This document shows positions 7,689-16,756 of a stretch of DNA of 64,000 nucleotides, piece after piece (the stretch's first letter is position 1; each line of letters opens with the position of its first letter). Source of the DNA: Desulfuromonas acetexigens (lineage in GTDB: Bacteria > Desulfobacterota > Desulfuromonadia > Desulfuromonadales > Trichloromonadaceae); contig NZ_FOJJ01000023.1 of the NCBI RefSeq assembly GCF_900111775.1, forward strand, positions 124,001-188,000. Reading direction: 5' to 3'. Position numbers and translations under genes: made by a program. The notes under the pieces were generated by a model. It searched no databases. It saw nothing but the letters and a program-made list of their open reading frames with translations, and was not told the origin of the DNA.

Positions 7689-8978
7689 ATGAGTGATTTC
7701 CACCCCCAGGGGATCGGAACCCGCGCCCTCCACGCCGGGCAGGTTCCCGACCCGGCCACCGGCTCCCGCGCCGTCCCTATCTACCAGACGAGTTCCTACG
7801 TCTTCAACTCGACAGAACACGCCGCCAATCTCTTCGCCCTCAAGGAGATGGGGAACATCTATACCCGGCTGATGAACCCCACCACCGACGTGTTGGAAAA
7901 ACGTCTGGCTGCCCTCGACGGCGGGGTCGGCGCCCTCGCCCTTTCCTCCGGCTCCTCGGCGATCTTTCTGGCAATTCTCAACCTCGCCCGGACCGGTGAC
8001 AACATTGTGTCGAGCAGTTCCCTCTACGGCGGCACCCACAACCTCTTCCGTCACACCCTTGGGCGCATGGGCATCGCGGTGAAGTTCGTCGACACCTCGC
8101 GCTTGGAGAGCATTACCGCCGCTATCGACGGCAACACCAAGGCAGTCTTCACCGAAAGCATCGGCAACCCCAAGAACAATGTCGACGATTTCGCGGCCAT
8201 CGCCAAGATCGCTCACAAGCACGGGCTACCCTTCATCGTCGACAACACTGTCGCCACGGCCGCCCTCTTCCGCCCCATCGAGCACGGCGCCGACATCGTC
8301 TGCTATTCTCTGACCAAATTTATCGGCGGCCACGGCACCAGCGTCGGCGGCGCGGTGATCGACAGCGGCAACTTCGACTGGGCAAGCGGTCGCTTCCCCG
8401 AATTCACCAGCCCCGACCCGAGCTATCATGGCCTGATTTATCACCAGGCCCTCGGCCAACTCGCCTACATTCTGAAGATGCGCCTCACCCTGCTGCGCGA
8501 TCTCGGCCCCTGCCTCTCCCCCTTCAACGCCTTCCAGTTTCTTCAGGGGTTGGAGACGCTCCATGTGCGCATGCCGCGCCACTGCGATAATGCCCTGGCC
8601 TTGGCTCACTTCCTCGAAGGCCATCCCGCCGTCGCCTGGGTCAACTATCCCGGACTGGAAAACCATCCGGACCACGCCAACGCCTTACGCTACCTGCCGA
8701 AAGGACAAGGCGCCATCATCGGTTTCGGCATCAAAGGCGGGGCTGCCGGCGCTGCGCGCTTCATCGACGGGGTCAAACTGGCCAGCCACCTCGCCAATAT
8801 CGGCGACGCCAAGACCTTGGTCATTCATCCGGCCTCCACCACCCACCAACAGCTGACACCCGAGGAACAGCGCAGCGCCGGGGTTTCCGAAGATTTCATC
8901 CGAGTGTCGGTCGGCATCGAGGATATCGACGACATCCTCGCCGACCTCGATCAGGCCCTGCGTGCCAGTCAAACCTGA
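7689..8978 (+). CDS. metY: O-acetylhomoserine sulfhydrylase (paralogue 2)
   Basis: This 429-aa PLP enzyme has the classic MetY start ([32 protein letters not shown]), [25 protein letters not shown], the Schiff-base Lys210 in [17 protein letters not shown] and the C-terminal [10 protein letters not shown]. It should convert O-acetylhomoserine and sulfide to homocysteine and acetate. It is clearly related to the upstream paralogue but differs around the active-site lysine (SLTKFIGG against SATKYIDG), so the two may differ in substrate. An AAGGAGACCATC leader provides the RBS. A homoserine dehydrogenase, which would feed this pathway, lies at 20636-21946. Confidence 0.93.
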   Translation: MSDFHPQGIGTRALHAGQVPDPATGSRAVPIYQTSSYVFNSTEHAANLFALKEMGNIYTRLMNPTTDVLEKRLAALDGGVGALALSSGSSAIFLAILNLARTGDNIVSSSSLYGGTHNLFRHTLGRMGIAVKFVDTSRLESITAAIDGNTKAVFTESIGNPKNNVDDFAAIAKIAHKHGLPFIVDNTVATAALFRPIEHGADIVCYSLTKFIGGHGTSVGGAVIDSGNFDWASGRFPEFTSPDPSYHGLIYHQALGQLAYILKMRLTLLRDLGPCLSPFNAFQFLQGLETLHVRMPRHCDNALALAHFLEGHPAVAWVNYPGLENHPDHANALRYLPKGQGAIIGFGIKGGAAGAARFIDGVKLASHLANIGDAKTLVIHPASTTHQQLTPEEQRSAGVSEDFIRVSVGIEDIDDILADLDQALRASQT

Positions 8979-9011
8979 CATCGCCGACGCAATCGGCCGT
9001 GAGTGAATCCC

Positions 9012-9040
9012 AGGCGGACGGCCTCAACCGTCCGCCTTTA
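9012..9040 (+). terminator. Rho-independent terminator after metY
   Basis: A perfect 10-bp stem (AGGCGGACGG at 9012-9021 with CCGTCCGCCT at 9028-9037) has a six-base loop and is followed by TTTAT. Confidence 0.85.
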
Positions 9041-9150
9041 TATTGCCCGAGAGGCGGAAAAAATGGTAAACTCCGCGCCCGTATCCGTAATGCCCCCCCC
9101 GGCGCCGACTTATTCGGGTCGCGGCCAATCCGACGACCATGAGGCTCTCG

Positions 9151-10092
9151 ATGACTCACTCTTCACGCCCGCCTGCCCCCCACGGCTTTCGTAATCAGCC
9201 GAGAGACAAGCGGCAAAGCCGCGGCCGTTATCTTCTCGAATACCTTCTCTTTCTGACTCTGGCCGGGCTGACCCGCGTCCTGCCCCGCGTCACCGCCCTG
9301 CGCCTGGGGGGAAAACTGGGGGAGTTGGCGCGATTGACGCAGAAAAAACGCGTCGCAACCGCAACCGACAACCTGCGCCGCGCCTATCCCGAAAAATCGA
9401 GCGAGGAGATCAAGGCCGACGTGCGGGCGGTCTTTCGTCATCTCGGGGTGAGCGCCGTCGAGATGCTGCGCCTCGACCTGTTTCGCGGCCAGGCCGACGT
9501 GGATCGTTATTTCACCCTGGTCGGCATGGAACACCTGCATCAGGCCCACGCCATGGGCAAGGGGGTCCTGCTCCTGACCGGGCACATCGGCTTCTGGGAA
9601 GTGGGGACTTTTTTGATCCCGCAACTGGGCTTTCCCGTCGATTTCGTCGCCAAACGCATGAAAAACCCTTACGTCGACCGCTATTTTGAGCGATTGCGGG
9701 AAGCCGCTGGCGGCCGCTGCATAGAGAGTAAAAAAGGCGCCCGGCGGATTCTGCGCGCCCTCAAACAAAAACATATGATCGCCGTCCTTCTCGACCAGCA
9801 CATCAGCCGGAGCGAGGCGGTCCCCGTCGATTTTTTCGGGCGCAAGGCCTGGACCACCCCAATCATCACCCAACTCGCCATGAAACAGGGTATCCCCATC
9901 GTCCCCATCTATTCCTACCGTACCGAGGACTTCCATTACGAAATCATCGCGCAGCCGCCGATTCTCTTCGCCGACGAGCCGGGGGCGGAAACGGTGATCC
10001 ACAATACCGCTCACCTCACCGCCAATATCGAAGCGGCGGTGCGACGGGCGCCGACCCAGTGGTTCTGGGTTCATCGCCGCTGGCGGGACTGA
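9151..10092 (+). CDS. Lipid A biosynthesis acyltransferase, LpxL/HtrB family
   Basis: The 313-aa protein has an N-terminal hydrophobic membrane segment (YLLEYLLFLTLAGLTRVLP). The acyltransferase His and Glu are in LTGHIGFWE (HX4E), and DQHISRSEAVPVDFFGRKAWTTP and the terminal QWFWVHRRWRD are typical of late lipid A acyltransferases. The enzyme should move an acyl chain from acyl-ACP to a lipid A precursor at the inner membrane. The ATG at 9151 is preceded by GAGG at six bases; the ATG at 9139 has no such site. trmL starts 4 bases after the stop, suggesting coupled translation. Confidence 0.88.
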   Translation: MTHSSRPPAPHGFRNQPRDKRQSRGRYLLEYLLFLTLAGLTRVLPRVTALRLGGKLGELARLTQKKRVATATDNLRRAYPEKSSEEIKADVRAVFRHLGVSAVEMLRLDLFRGQADVDRYFTLVGMEHLHQAHAMGKGVLLLTGHIGFWEVGTFLIPQLGFPVDFVAKRMKNPYVDRYFERLREAAGGRCIESKKGARRILRALKQKHMIAVLLDQHISRSEAVPVDFFGRKAWTTPIITQLAMKQGIPIVPIYSYRTEDFHYEIIAQPPILFADEPGAETVIHNTAHLTANIEAAVRRAPTQWFWVHRRWRD

Positions 10093-10096
10093 GGCC

Positions 10097-10570
10097 GTGA
10101 CCAGCCAAACAGCCTTTCACCTCGTCCTCATCGAGCCGGAAATCCCCCCCAACACCGGCAACATCGCCCGGCTGTGCGGCGCCACCGGCACCATTCTGCA
10201 TCTGGTCGGCAAGCTCGGTTTCAGTATCGACGACAAACAACTGAAGCGGGCCGGGCTCGACTACTGGGAAGCCATCGACGTGCGCCGCTGGGACTCACTT
10301 TCCCAGTTGCAAGCGGCTTTTCCCGATGGACGCTGGTGGTACACCTCGAAAAAGGCCGCCCGTAGCCATGTCGAGGCCGAGTTTCTTCCCGGCGATTTCC
10401 TCGTTTTCGGCAAGGAGACCGAAGGGCTGCCCGCAGACCTTCTCGCCGCCCACCCGGAGCGCTGCCTGCGCATTCCAATCTTCTCCCCCATCGTCCGCAG
10501 CCTCAACCTCTCCACCGCCGCCGGCATCGTGCTTTATGAAGCCCTGCGACAAACGGGACGGCTGACCTGA
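10097..10570 (+). CDS. trmL: tRNA (cytidine(34)-2'-O)-methyltransferase
   Basis: The 157-aa protein belongs to the SPOUT superfamily at the usual TrmL length. It starts with GTG at 10097. Visible motifs are IEPEIPPNTGNIARLCGATG, HLVGKLGF, LVFGKETEGLP (SAM-binding knot) and IPIFSPIVRSLNLSTAAGIVLYEALRQ. The E. coli enzyme methylates the wobble base of tRNA-Leu isoacceptors with SAM in the cytoplasm. It is closely coupled to the acyltransferase gene (4 bases), a pairing with no obvious functional link. Confidence 0.93.
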   Translation: MTSQTAFHLVLIEPEIPPNTGNIARLCGATGTILHLVGKLGFSIDDKQLKRAGLDYWEAIDVRRWDSLSQLQAAFPDGRWWYTSKKAARSHVEAEFLPGDFLVFGKETEGLPADLLAAHPERCLRIPIFSPIVRSLNLSTAAGIVLYEALRQTGRLT

Positions 10571-10604
10571 GCGATGAAAAAAAATCCGGCATGGAGTGTT
10601 TCAA

Positions 10605-11615
10605 TTGAGCGGAAAACGAATTTTCATTACGGGAATAGCCGGTTTTTTAGGGAGTCATATTGCGGACAGGTGCCTGGCTGAAGGGTACCGGGTTTCAGGA
10701 TGTGACAACCTGATGGGTGGCTACCTTGACAATGTTCCGAGTGGTGCTGTCTTTCATCAAATCGACTGCAATGATTTTGTGCCACTGGCCACTTTGATGA
10801 AAGACGTCGATATTGTCTACCATTGCGCTGCCACAGCCTATGAAGGCCTCTCCGTATTCAGCCCACATCTGGTCACCCGGAACGTTGTCACGGCAACCAG
10901 TGGCGTTGTTTCCGCGGCAGCGGCCGGAGGAGTCAAGCGCTTCGTTCTCTGTTCGTCCATGGCCAGGTACGGCACCAATGAGGTTCCGTTTACCGAGGAT
11001 ATGGTGCCGGCTCCTCAGGACCCCTACGGTATCGCCAAATGGAGTGCGGAACGGCTGCTGGCCAATATTGCCGAAACCCACGGCATGGAGTGGGTGGTGG
11101 CGGTTCCTCACAATATCATCGGGCCGCGGCAGCGGTACGACGATCCGTATCGCAACGTGGCCGCTATTTTCATCAACCTGATGTTGCAAGGACGCCAGCC
11201 CTATATCTACGGGGACGGCAATCAGAGTCGCTGTTTCAGTTATATCTCTGATGTGGTCGACCCGCTGCTGCGGATGGCCTCGGACGACCGCTGTGTCCAT
11301 GAGATCATCAATATTGGTCCCGACGATGAGTTTGTCACCATCAACGAGCTAGCCGCCACAATCGCCCGGCTGCTCGATTTTGATCTGCAGCCGAACCGGA
11401 TCGATAGCCGCCCCCAGGAGGTTTTCTTTGCCAACTGCTGCGCCGACAAGGCCCGGCGACTGCTCGATTACCAGCCGAAGGTGAAACTCGAAGAGGGATT
11501 GGCTGTTATGATCGCCTGGATCAAATCTCGCGGGCCCCGCCCTTTTTTACACAATGTTGAGTTGGAAATAGACGGGCCGCTCGCGCCGAAAACATGGTCG
11601 AAGAAGGTCCTGTGA
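10605..11615 (+). CDS. NAD-dependent epimerase/dehydratase (extended SDR)
   Basis: The 336-aa protein has the Rossmann motif ITGIAGFLGSHIA near the N-terminus and Ser plus YGIAK as the catalytic Ser/YxxxK (LCSSMARYG ... DPYGIAKWSAERLL), then the nucleotide-sugar region HNIIGPRQRYDDPYRNV. It should act on a UDP- or similar sugar in surface glycan synthesis; the substrate is unknown. The start was set at TTG 10605 because GGAG lies eight bases upstream; a GTG at 10596 overlaps that RBS. The 3' end overlaps the next gene by 22 bases. The lack of other sugar genes nearby is unusual. Confidence 0.85.
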   Translation: MSGKRIFITGIAGFLGSHIADRCLAEGYRVSGCDNLMGGYLDNVPSGAVFHQIDCNDFVPLATLMKDVDIVYHCAATAYEGLSVFSPHLVTRNVVTATSGVVSAAAAGGVKRFVLCSSMARYGTNEVPFTEDMVPAPQDPYGIAKWSAERLLANIAETHGMEWVVAVPHNIIGPRQRYDDPYRNVAAIFINLMLQGRQPYIYGDGNQSRCFSYISDVVDPLLRMASDDRCVHEIINIGPDDEFVTINELAATIARLLDFDLQPNRIDSRPQEVFFANCCADKARRLLDYQPKVKLEEGLAVMIAWIKSRGPRPFLHNVELEIDGPLAPKTWSKKVL

Positions 11616-12883
11616 CAGGGCTGCTCCATCACAAAAGGGATGGCGAGGGGCTTGCACACAAGGCTGCCACTCTGTTGGCGGAGGCCACGGCATTGCAGGG
11701 AACGCTGCATCTGCCCGGAGTGCGCGATGACTATCGATCTCGACTGGAGCAGGTTGTTTTGTTGGCCACACGGGCGCTGGACAACAATCTGGAAAGCCGC
11801 GAGTCCGCGTTACTCCAGTGGGTGTTGGTGCAGGCACACGGGGCCCGGGCCGAGGATGCGCGCTATGGTGCCGGGCAGCTCTCTCGCGGAGCGCAGCGGG
11901 CGCCGACATTGGCAGATTGCGAAGAGGGCTGGCAGCGCGTTGAGCAGATCGCTTGCACTGCGGAAGTGGCGGCATTAGCGGCCGCACGTTTTGCCCGGCT
12001 CCTTGATACGGCCAAGGCGAGAACGATTGCCCGCAGGGCTGAAGTTGCCGCAAAAGCCGCCAGGAAAATCGTCACGGAGCGGAACTGCGCTTATACGTTC
12101 CATGCCGATCCCGGCTTTTCCTTTGGCGAAGGCTGGTACCTGGCTGCTGCGGCACTGCTTGCCGGCGTTCCCATCCAGATCAGACCCGGCGCCGCCCAGG
12201 AAGTGCAGGCCAAACGATTCCTTCTCGATGCCGGGCTGGAAGGGTCCCTTCGCCCCTATCGGTCTCGTCCGTCGAGCCCCAAACACCTGACTCATATCAT
12301 CGCTGAGGCATTTCGCGCCGACCCGCCAGGAGCACAGCGCACCCTTCGCGCAGCGTTTTTGGGAGATGAACCGCCATCGGCTTCCTTAAGATCATGGATC
12401 GATGGCCATGGGGGAGGAAATCCAAAACAGAAGGTGCTGCTTTGGATCCGAACGGGTGACCACGATGCCCTGCGCAATACCTGTTTTGAGGAGTTGCGTC
12501 AGCTATCCAAGCTGGTATTGACTGCCGGGCTCACTCCCATCTTTTTCGGCGATGCTCTTCCCGCCGACCTTGTGCCGACAAGGGGAGTGGATCTGACCCT
12601 GTGCTGGAAAGAGCCGCTCTTCCAGGGGCCGGACATGCGCCGGGCGCAACTGCAACTGTTTGAAGAATTGAAAGACCGTCACGGCCTGGTGGGCCAGATC
12701 GGCGTCACCACGGCCGGCATGGACGGTCCGGCGCTGATGGGATTGCCCACCCTTTATCTCACCCAGGAACGCAACGTCCGACTGGGCAAGTGGGTGGGGG
12801 CCGTTCCGGGATATCAAGAAGTCGTGCGGGCGCCGGGCTATTTCGAAATCATTCGGGCCACGTTGCAGCAGTGGCGGCAGTGA
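11594..12883 (+). CDS. Unrecognised protein, possibly glycosyltransferase-like
   Basis: The 429-aa cytosolic protein is not confidently recognised. Residues 1-165 are helical and rich in Ala, Arg and Glu. From about residue 170 a Rossmann-like alternation appears, with KQKVLLWIRTGDHDALRN, then LTAGLTPIFFGDALP, and a C-terminal region GQIGVTTAGMDGPALMGLPTLYLTQERNVRLGKWVGAVPGYQEVVR. This end resembles the donor-side domain of GT-B glycosyltransferases, where a GxD/P and an uncharged loop contact the nucleotide sugar; that is inference only. It overlaps the epimerase gene by 22 bases, so the two probably act together. A convergent gene begins 37 bases after its stop. Confidence 0.55.
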   Translation: MVEEGPVTGLLHHKRDGEGLAHKAATLLAEATALQGTLHLPGVRDDYRSRLEQVVLLATRALDNNLESRESALLQWVLVQAHGARAEDARYGAGQLSRGAQRAPTLADCEEGWQRVEQIACTAEVAALAAARFARLLDTAKARTIARRAEVAAKAARKIVTERNCAYTFHADPGFSFGEGWYLAAAALLAGVPIQIRPGAAQEVQAKRFLLDAGLEGSLRPYRSRPSSPKHLTHIIAEAFRADPPGAQRTLRAAFLGDEPPSASLRSWIDGHGGGNPKQKVLLWIRTGDHDALRNTCFEELRQLSKLVLTAGLTPIFFGDALPADLVPTRGVDLTLCWKEPLFQGPDMRRAQLQLFEELKDRHGLVGQIGVTTAGMDGPALMGLPTLYLTQERNVRLGKWVGAVPGYQEVVRAPGYFEIIRATLQQWRQ

Positions 12884-12920
12884 CCCCCCGGGGCAAATTC
12901 TTCCCTGAACCGTTCCCGCG

Positions 12921-15041
12921 TCAGATCTCCACAGACACCCGAAACTCCTCCATCTGCACGACCGCATCCTTCCCCTCCCCCAGGAGGTGAAAGGAGAAGG
13001 ACCGCCGCTCTTCCGGGTTGTCGAAGGAGAATTCGACCGTCCCTTCCTCCTGCGCGCGCAGAACCGGGAACTCGGGAAGGGGAATGCTGTGGATAGTGTG
13101 TTCCCACATCTTCAGAATCAGCTTGAGCTGCACTCCCTCCGGCGGCGCTTGCAGCATCTTCACCCTGATCGTGACATGGACCCTGGAATTCGCTGGGAAA
13201 TCGAGCCCCTGGGCACCGACCAGGGTATCGGACCACTCGCTGCGGATCTTCTCCGGCAGGGGGCGGATTTCGCCGTCGGCGAAGTTCAGCACCCGCGCCC
13301 CCTCCTTGGGCAGCAGCTTGCGGTCGAGGGCGCCGGCGATGAGAAAGACGGGATTTCGGCGCCCCTGCTCGTCGCGGGTGAAGTCGGCCGGAGGGGGCCC
13401 GAGCAAGCTGTCGGCCTTTCCGACTCGACAACGGCCGTCGTCGCTGCATTCGTAGCGCAGATTGTCGGCCGTATGCCGGCGGCGCTTGGAGGCGGTGAAA
13501 GCGATCATCTCCCGAGGGCTTGTGTAATCGCGGAAGAAACTGCGGCCGACGACCTCCTCCGGCACCGGCAGCCCGAGATAGTCGAGGATCGAGATCTCCG
13601 TATCGACCAGCCCGTACCCCCCCGGCTTGAGGCGCGGCAAGGTCTCGCCTTCCGGTGCCAGAACCATCCCCATCCCCCAACTGCTGGTCCAGTCGCCGAT
13701 TTCCGCGCCGTGGGATTCGTCCGCGGCGATGACCACCAGGGTATCCTCCAGCACCCCGTCCGCGCGCAGATCCTCGATGAACTGGCCCAGGGCCTGATCG
13801 AGCTGATCAACGGTGGCGGCGCGGCGGTCGGGATAGTTGGCGACGATCTCATCGGGCACGGCGTAGGGCTGATGGGTGCCGACGGTCAGCAGGGTCAGCA
13901 TCCAGGGCTTCTCCTTCTTCCGCAGGTCGGCGATATACGCGCGGGCGCCACGAAAGAGGACCGCGTCGATCGCCCCCCATTCGAAGGGATAGGGATTGGG
14001 CTCAGTGAACCATTCCGAACCGTGCACCTCATGGAAACCGATCAGGGGCATGAAGCGGTCCTTGCCCATGAAGGCGAGCCCGGCCCCTTGCAGGTAGTGG
14101 TTCTCCCAACCCTGGGCGGCGAGCTGGGCGGGCAGGCATTGTTCGGCCCGCCGGGGGTTGCCGAAAAGCTCCACCGCCTTGGCCGTACTCCAGGACTGTT
14201 TGCTGAAATCGCCGCAAAGCAGGGCGTAAAGGCCGCGAATGGTCTGGTGGCTGTGAACGGTGAAGTCGGGAATCAGCATCGCCCCGGGGGTGCTTTCCGC
14301 CAGGCGGGTCATGGTCACCTTGTCGTAATTCCCCACCCCCATGGCCTGACGGATTTCGGGGTGGTAGAGACCGGGAATCCCCTCCAAGGTGATGATCAAC
14401 ACATTTTTGGCCTTGCCCGTGGGAATCAGGGGCACTCCGTCGAAATCGGCCCGGTCGTACTCCGGGGGGAGACGGAAGTTGGCCAGCTCCTCGGCAGTCA
14501 AGGGGGGCGGGGCGAAGAAGGTGTCGATGACAAACCAGTGCAGGGCATTGTGCCGGGGGATGACGGCAAGATCGTCGCGGGCAAGGCTGAGGCGGGTGTG
14601 CAGGCCGAGGATGGCGACGCCGACGACGAGCAGGGGCAGGGAATAGCGCAGGCGCGGCCGGGCCAGGGGCAAAAGAGCGACCAGCAGCGCCGTGACCGCC
14701 AGCGGCCAGACCAGTCCGGGAGCGGAAAAATTGAAGCCGGAGGCGCTCTTCTGGACGAAATCGGCATTGGTCAGATAATGCAGATCCTGCCAGGTCGGCA
14801 GGCGGTTCATCGCCGCCGCCAGTTCATTGGCGCCGATCATGAACGCCGCCCAGAGCAGGGCGAGCAGGATGCGCACCGGCCGGGGCGCCCAAAGGAGCAG
14901 GGCGAGCAGGAGCAGACCCACCCCGGCATCGGAGAGCAGCCCGATGTATTCGCCAACCCCACTGAGCGCGAGACGACGAAAAAAGGGGGTCAGGGTGACA
15001 ACGATCAGGGAAAGATAGGCAAGAACCTTAAAGATGGCCAT
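12921..15041 (-). CDS. Membrane-anchored LTA-synthase-like transferase with C-terminal beta domain
   Basis: The 706-aa protein has about five membrane segments in residues 1-150, then an alkaline-phosphatase-fold sulfatase domain (about 205-540). Visible are LIITLEGIPG with metal-site Glu220, VHSHQTIRGLYALLCG with candidate nucleophile Thr267, LLTVGTHQPY and VIAADESHGAEIG. A further ~140 residues at the C-terminus look like a beta-sandwich (SRVHVTIRVKML ... FSFHLLG), which is not usual for LTA synthase. It should transfer a phospho-substituent to an extracytoplasmic glycan. It ends convergent with the unknown gene and follows the TIM-barrel gene by 35 bases, so those two form an operon. Confidence 0.78.
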   Translation of the reverse strand: MAIFKVLAYLSLIVVTLTPFFRRLALSGVGEYIGLLSDAGVGLLLLALLLWAPRPVRILLALLWAAFMIGANELAAAMNRLPTWQDLHYLTNADFVQKSASGFNFSAPGLVWPLAVTALLVALLPLARPRLRYSLPLLVVGVAILGLHTRLSLARDDLAVIPRHNALHWFVIDTFFAPPPLTAEELANFRLPPEYDRADFDGVPLIPTGKAKNVLIITLEGIPGLYHPEIRQAMGVGNYDKVTMTRLAESTPGAMLIPDFTVHSHQTIRGLYALLCGDFSKQSWSTAKAVELFGNPRRAEQCLPAQLAAQGWENHYLQGAGLAFMGKDRFMPLIGFHEVHGSEWFTEPNPYPFEWGAIDAVLFRGARAYIADLRKKEKPWMLTLLTVGTHQPYAVPDEIVANYPDRRAATVDQLDQALGQFIEDLRADGVLEDTLVVIAADESHGAEIGDWTSSWGMGMVLAPEGETLPRLKPGGYGLVDTEISILDYLGLPVPEEVVGRSFFRDYTSPREMIAFTASKRRRHTADNLRYECSDDGRCRVGKADSLLGPPPADFTRDEQGRRNPVFLIAGALDRKLLPKEGARVLNFADGEIRPLPEKIRSEWSDTLVGAQGLDFPANSRVHVTIRVKMLQAPPEGVQLKLILKMWEHTIHSIPLPEFPVLRAQEEGTVEFSFDNPEERRSFSFHLLGEGKDAVVQMEEFRVSVEI

Positions 15042-15076
15042 AAAGACTTATCGACTGGGAAAAGGGATTTTTACCA

Positions 15077-16324
15077 TCAGGGACCGGTGAACAGACTCCG
15101 CACCACCTCGGGGAGATCCCCCTTCGGGAAGAGCTTGTTGTTCCTGCCCACTTCATAGATCCCGAACCACTCCTCGGGGTCGCCCGCTTCGTGGCGGAAC
15201 TCGTCCTCGGGGGTCCAACCGATCTTCCACCACTCGTCCTGAAACTCGAAAAAGACCAGGCCGCAGAAGCGGTCGGCCCCGCGCGCGCTACGGATATCCC
15301 GCCAGACCGAACGGAAACCCTCGGCGACCCGCTGCGCCCGATTGCCGCCATAATCGGCCAGCTCCGGCCGGGGCATGATCGGCGAGGTCGAAAATCCCAC
15401 CTGGGTCACCAGGATCGGCAGGCGAGTGGTCGCCGCGAGTTCCTCCAGATAGCCCTGATAGCTGGTCCCGGTCACCGACCCAGGGGGCGAGGTCTTCACC
15501 CCGTTGGCGTAGGTGTAGATATTCATGCAGATGAGATCGCCCATGTCCGGCGCCAGCAGGTGCTCGCGGGGGAGTTCGAGATCGGGGCGGTCGGCGATGG
15601 GGCCGATATGCGTCCAACTGGTGTGGGTGTAGAGATGGCGGCGGCCGTAACGGGTCAACTCGTAGTCCATCGCTTGGTCAATGAGACGGGCCAGGGCAAC
15701 CTCGCTGGCGCTGCGCCCGGTCACGGTCAGGTGTTTGCCCCGGTAGTCGCGCACCTCGGGATGAAGCTTGTTGGTGCGCTCAACCGTCGCCGCCTGCAAC
15801 TCGTCGCCAATGGAAAAGAGCACCAGGCGCTCGGGCCGACCGACGGCATAGGTGTGGTCGATGACCTGCCGGATGTTGGCGAGGGTCTTCGCCAGGTAGT
15901 CCTCATCGAGCAGGTCGGGGGTGAAGGGATCGATCCAGATATCCTGGCCGTAGACCAGATCAGTGGCGTCGAGGGCGGTGAAGAAGTTGGCGGGCATGCG
16001 CAGGGGGAAGACGTGCAGGTAATTCACCCCCATCCCCTTGAGCAGGGCCAGATGCTGGGTATAGCGCCCGTCGTTCCCCGGCCCCGCCCCGTGCTGGGGA
16101 GTCTCACCCGGCATATAGGGGGAATAGCCCATGCCGCGAAAAAAGACCGCCCGCCCGTCGGCGCGGTCGACGAGCCGCGTCCCCTCGACCACGAAACGGC
16201 CGGGCCGAGGAGTATCGGGATGAATCCGGACGGTCTTCCCGGCGGCTTGGGCCATGCCGAGGGCCAGGATAAGGATCAGCGCCAGAAGAAATATCGACCG
16301 TTTGACCCGCATGAATTCGCGCAT
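15077..16324 (-). CDS. Exported TIM-barrel glycoside-hydrolase-like protein
   Basis: The 415-aa protein has a signal peptide (residues 1-27, FLLALILILALGMAQA). The rest looks like a (beta/alpha)8 glycosidase of clan A type: FFRGMGYSPYMPG, then LVLFSIGDEL with Glu175 at the expected acid/base strand, and LPILVTQVGFST where the nucleophile Glu would be expected but Gln308 is found. FFEFQDEWWKIGW follows near the end. It may therefore be a transglycosidase, a lectin-like binding protein, or the alignment may be off. The start at 16324 was chosen for the signal peptide; the frame extends to 16399. It is upstream of the sulfatase-like gene, which suggests work on the same periplasmic glycan. Confidence 0.6.
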   Translation of the reverse strand: MREFMRVKRSIFLLALILILALGMAQAAGKTVRIHPDTPRPGRFVVEGTRLVDRADGRAVFFRGMGYSPYMPGETPQHGAGPGNDGRYTQHLALLKGMGVNYLHVFPLRMPANFFTALDATDLVYGQDIWIDPFTPDLLDEDYLAKTLANIRQVIDHTYAVGRPERLVLFSIGDELQAATVERTNKLHPEVRDYRGKHLTVTGRSASEVALARLIDQAMDYELTRYGRRHLYTHTSWTHIGPIADRPDLELPREHLLAPDMGDLICMNIYTYANGVKTSPPGSVTGTSYQGYLEELAATTRLPILVTQVGFSTSPIMPRPELADYGGNRAQRVAEGFRSVWRDIRSARGADRFCGLVFFEFQDEWWKIGWTPEDEFRHEAGDPEEWFGIYEVGRNNKLFPKGDLPEVVRSLFTGP

Positions 16325-16689
16325 GGAAGATCTCGCCGGGAAAGTGGGGAGTGTGAACGGACGATGAATAGCCGAGGCCCGGGTGGTTGTCAACGGCATT
16401 CTTCGGAACGGCGCAGAGTGGATTAGACTGCCGAGCGTAAGCTGCCCGCCCTCGTACTTCCCGCCAGATATTTCCCGGCGAGCGATTTCTGCGGTCTATT
16501 GGTGAATCGATCCACCGACAATTAGGAATCGCTTGCGGGATCCGATCCGCAGGCGGCTCTTAATTTTCAAATAAGTTCAGCGCATCCTCCTTGAATGAGG
16601 GACTGTTAAATTTTCCGACAAAGCCACCTCCGACCTCGCCCGCTCCCCTTTCGCACGTCACACCAAAAATTTCACGCTGACTTATTCCG
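16325..16689. other. Intergenic region with no gene seen
   Basis: About 365 bases lie between the divergent TIM-barrel and marR genes. An imperfect palindrome, TGCGG near TCCGCA around 16531-16551, is the only structure noticed. No RNA gene or ORF with coding character was recognised. It probably holds the promoter for the minus-strand operon. Confidence 0.4.
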
Positions 16690-16738
16690 TTGACAAAGAT
16701 AGCCGACAATGTTTTTTATATAGCCGACTATTTGTCGT
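16690..16738 (+). promoter_or_regulatory. marR promoter with repeated operator-like motif
   Basis: A perfect TTGACA (16690-16695) is followed by an AT-rich -10 region (TTTATA at 16715-16720, 19-base spacing). The motif ATAGCCGAC occurs twice, at 16699-16707 and 16720-16728, exactly 21 bases apart, and CGACAA (16704-16709) is mirrored by TTGTCG (16731-16736). Two sites two helical turns apart overlapping the promoter fit autorepression by the MarR protein encoded next. Confidence 0.55.
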
Positions 16739-16756
16739 CCTCTGGGGAGAAGGATC

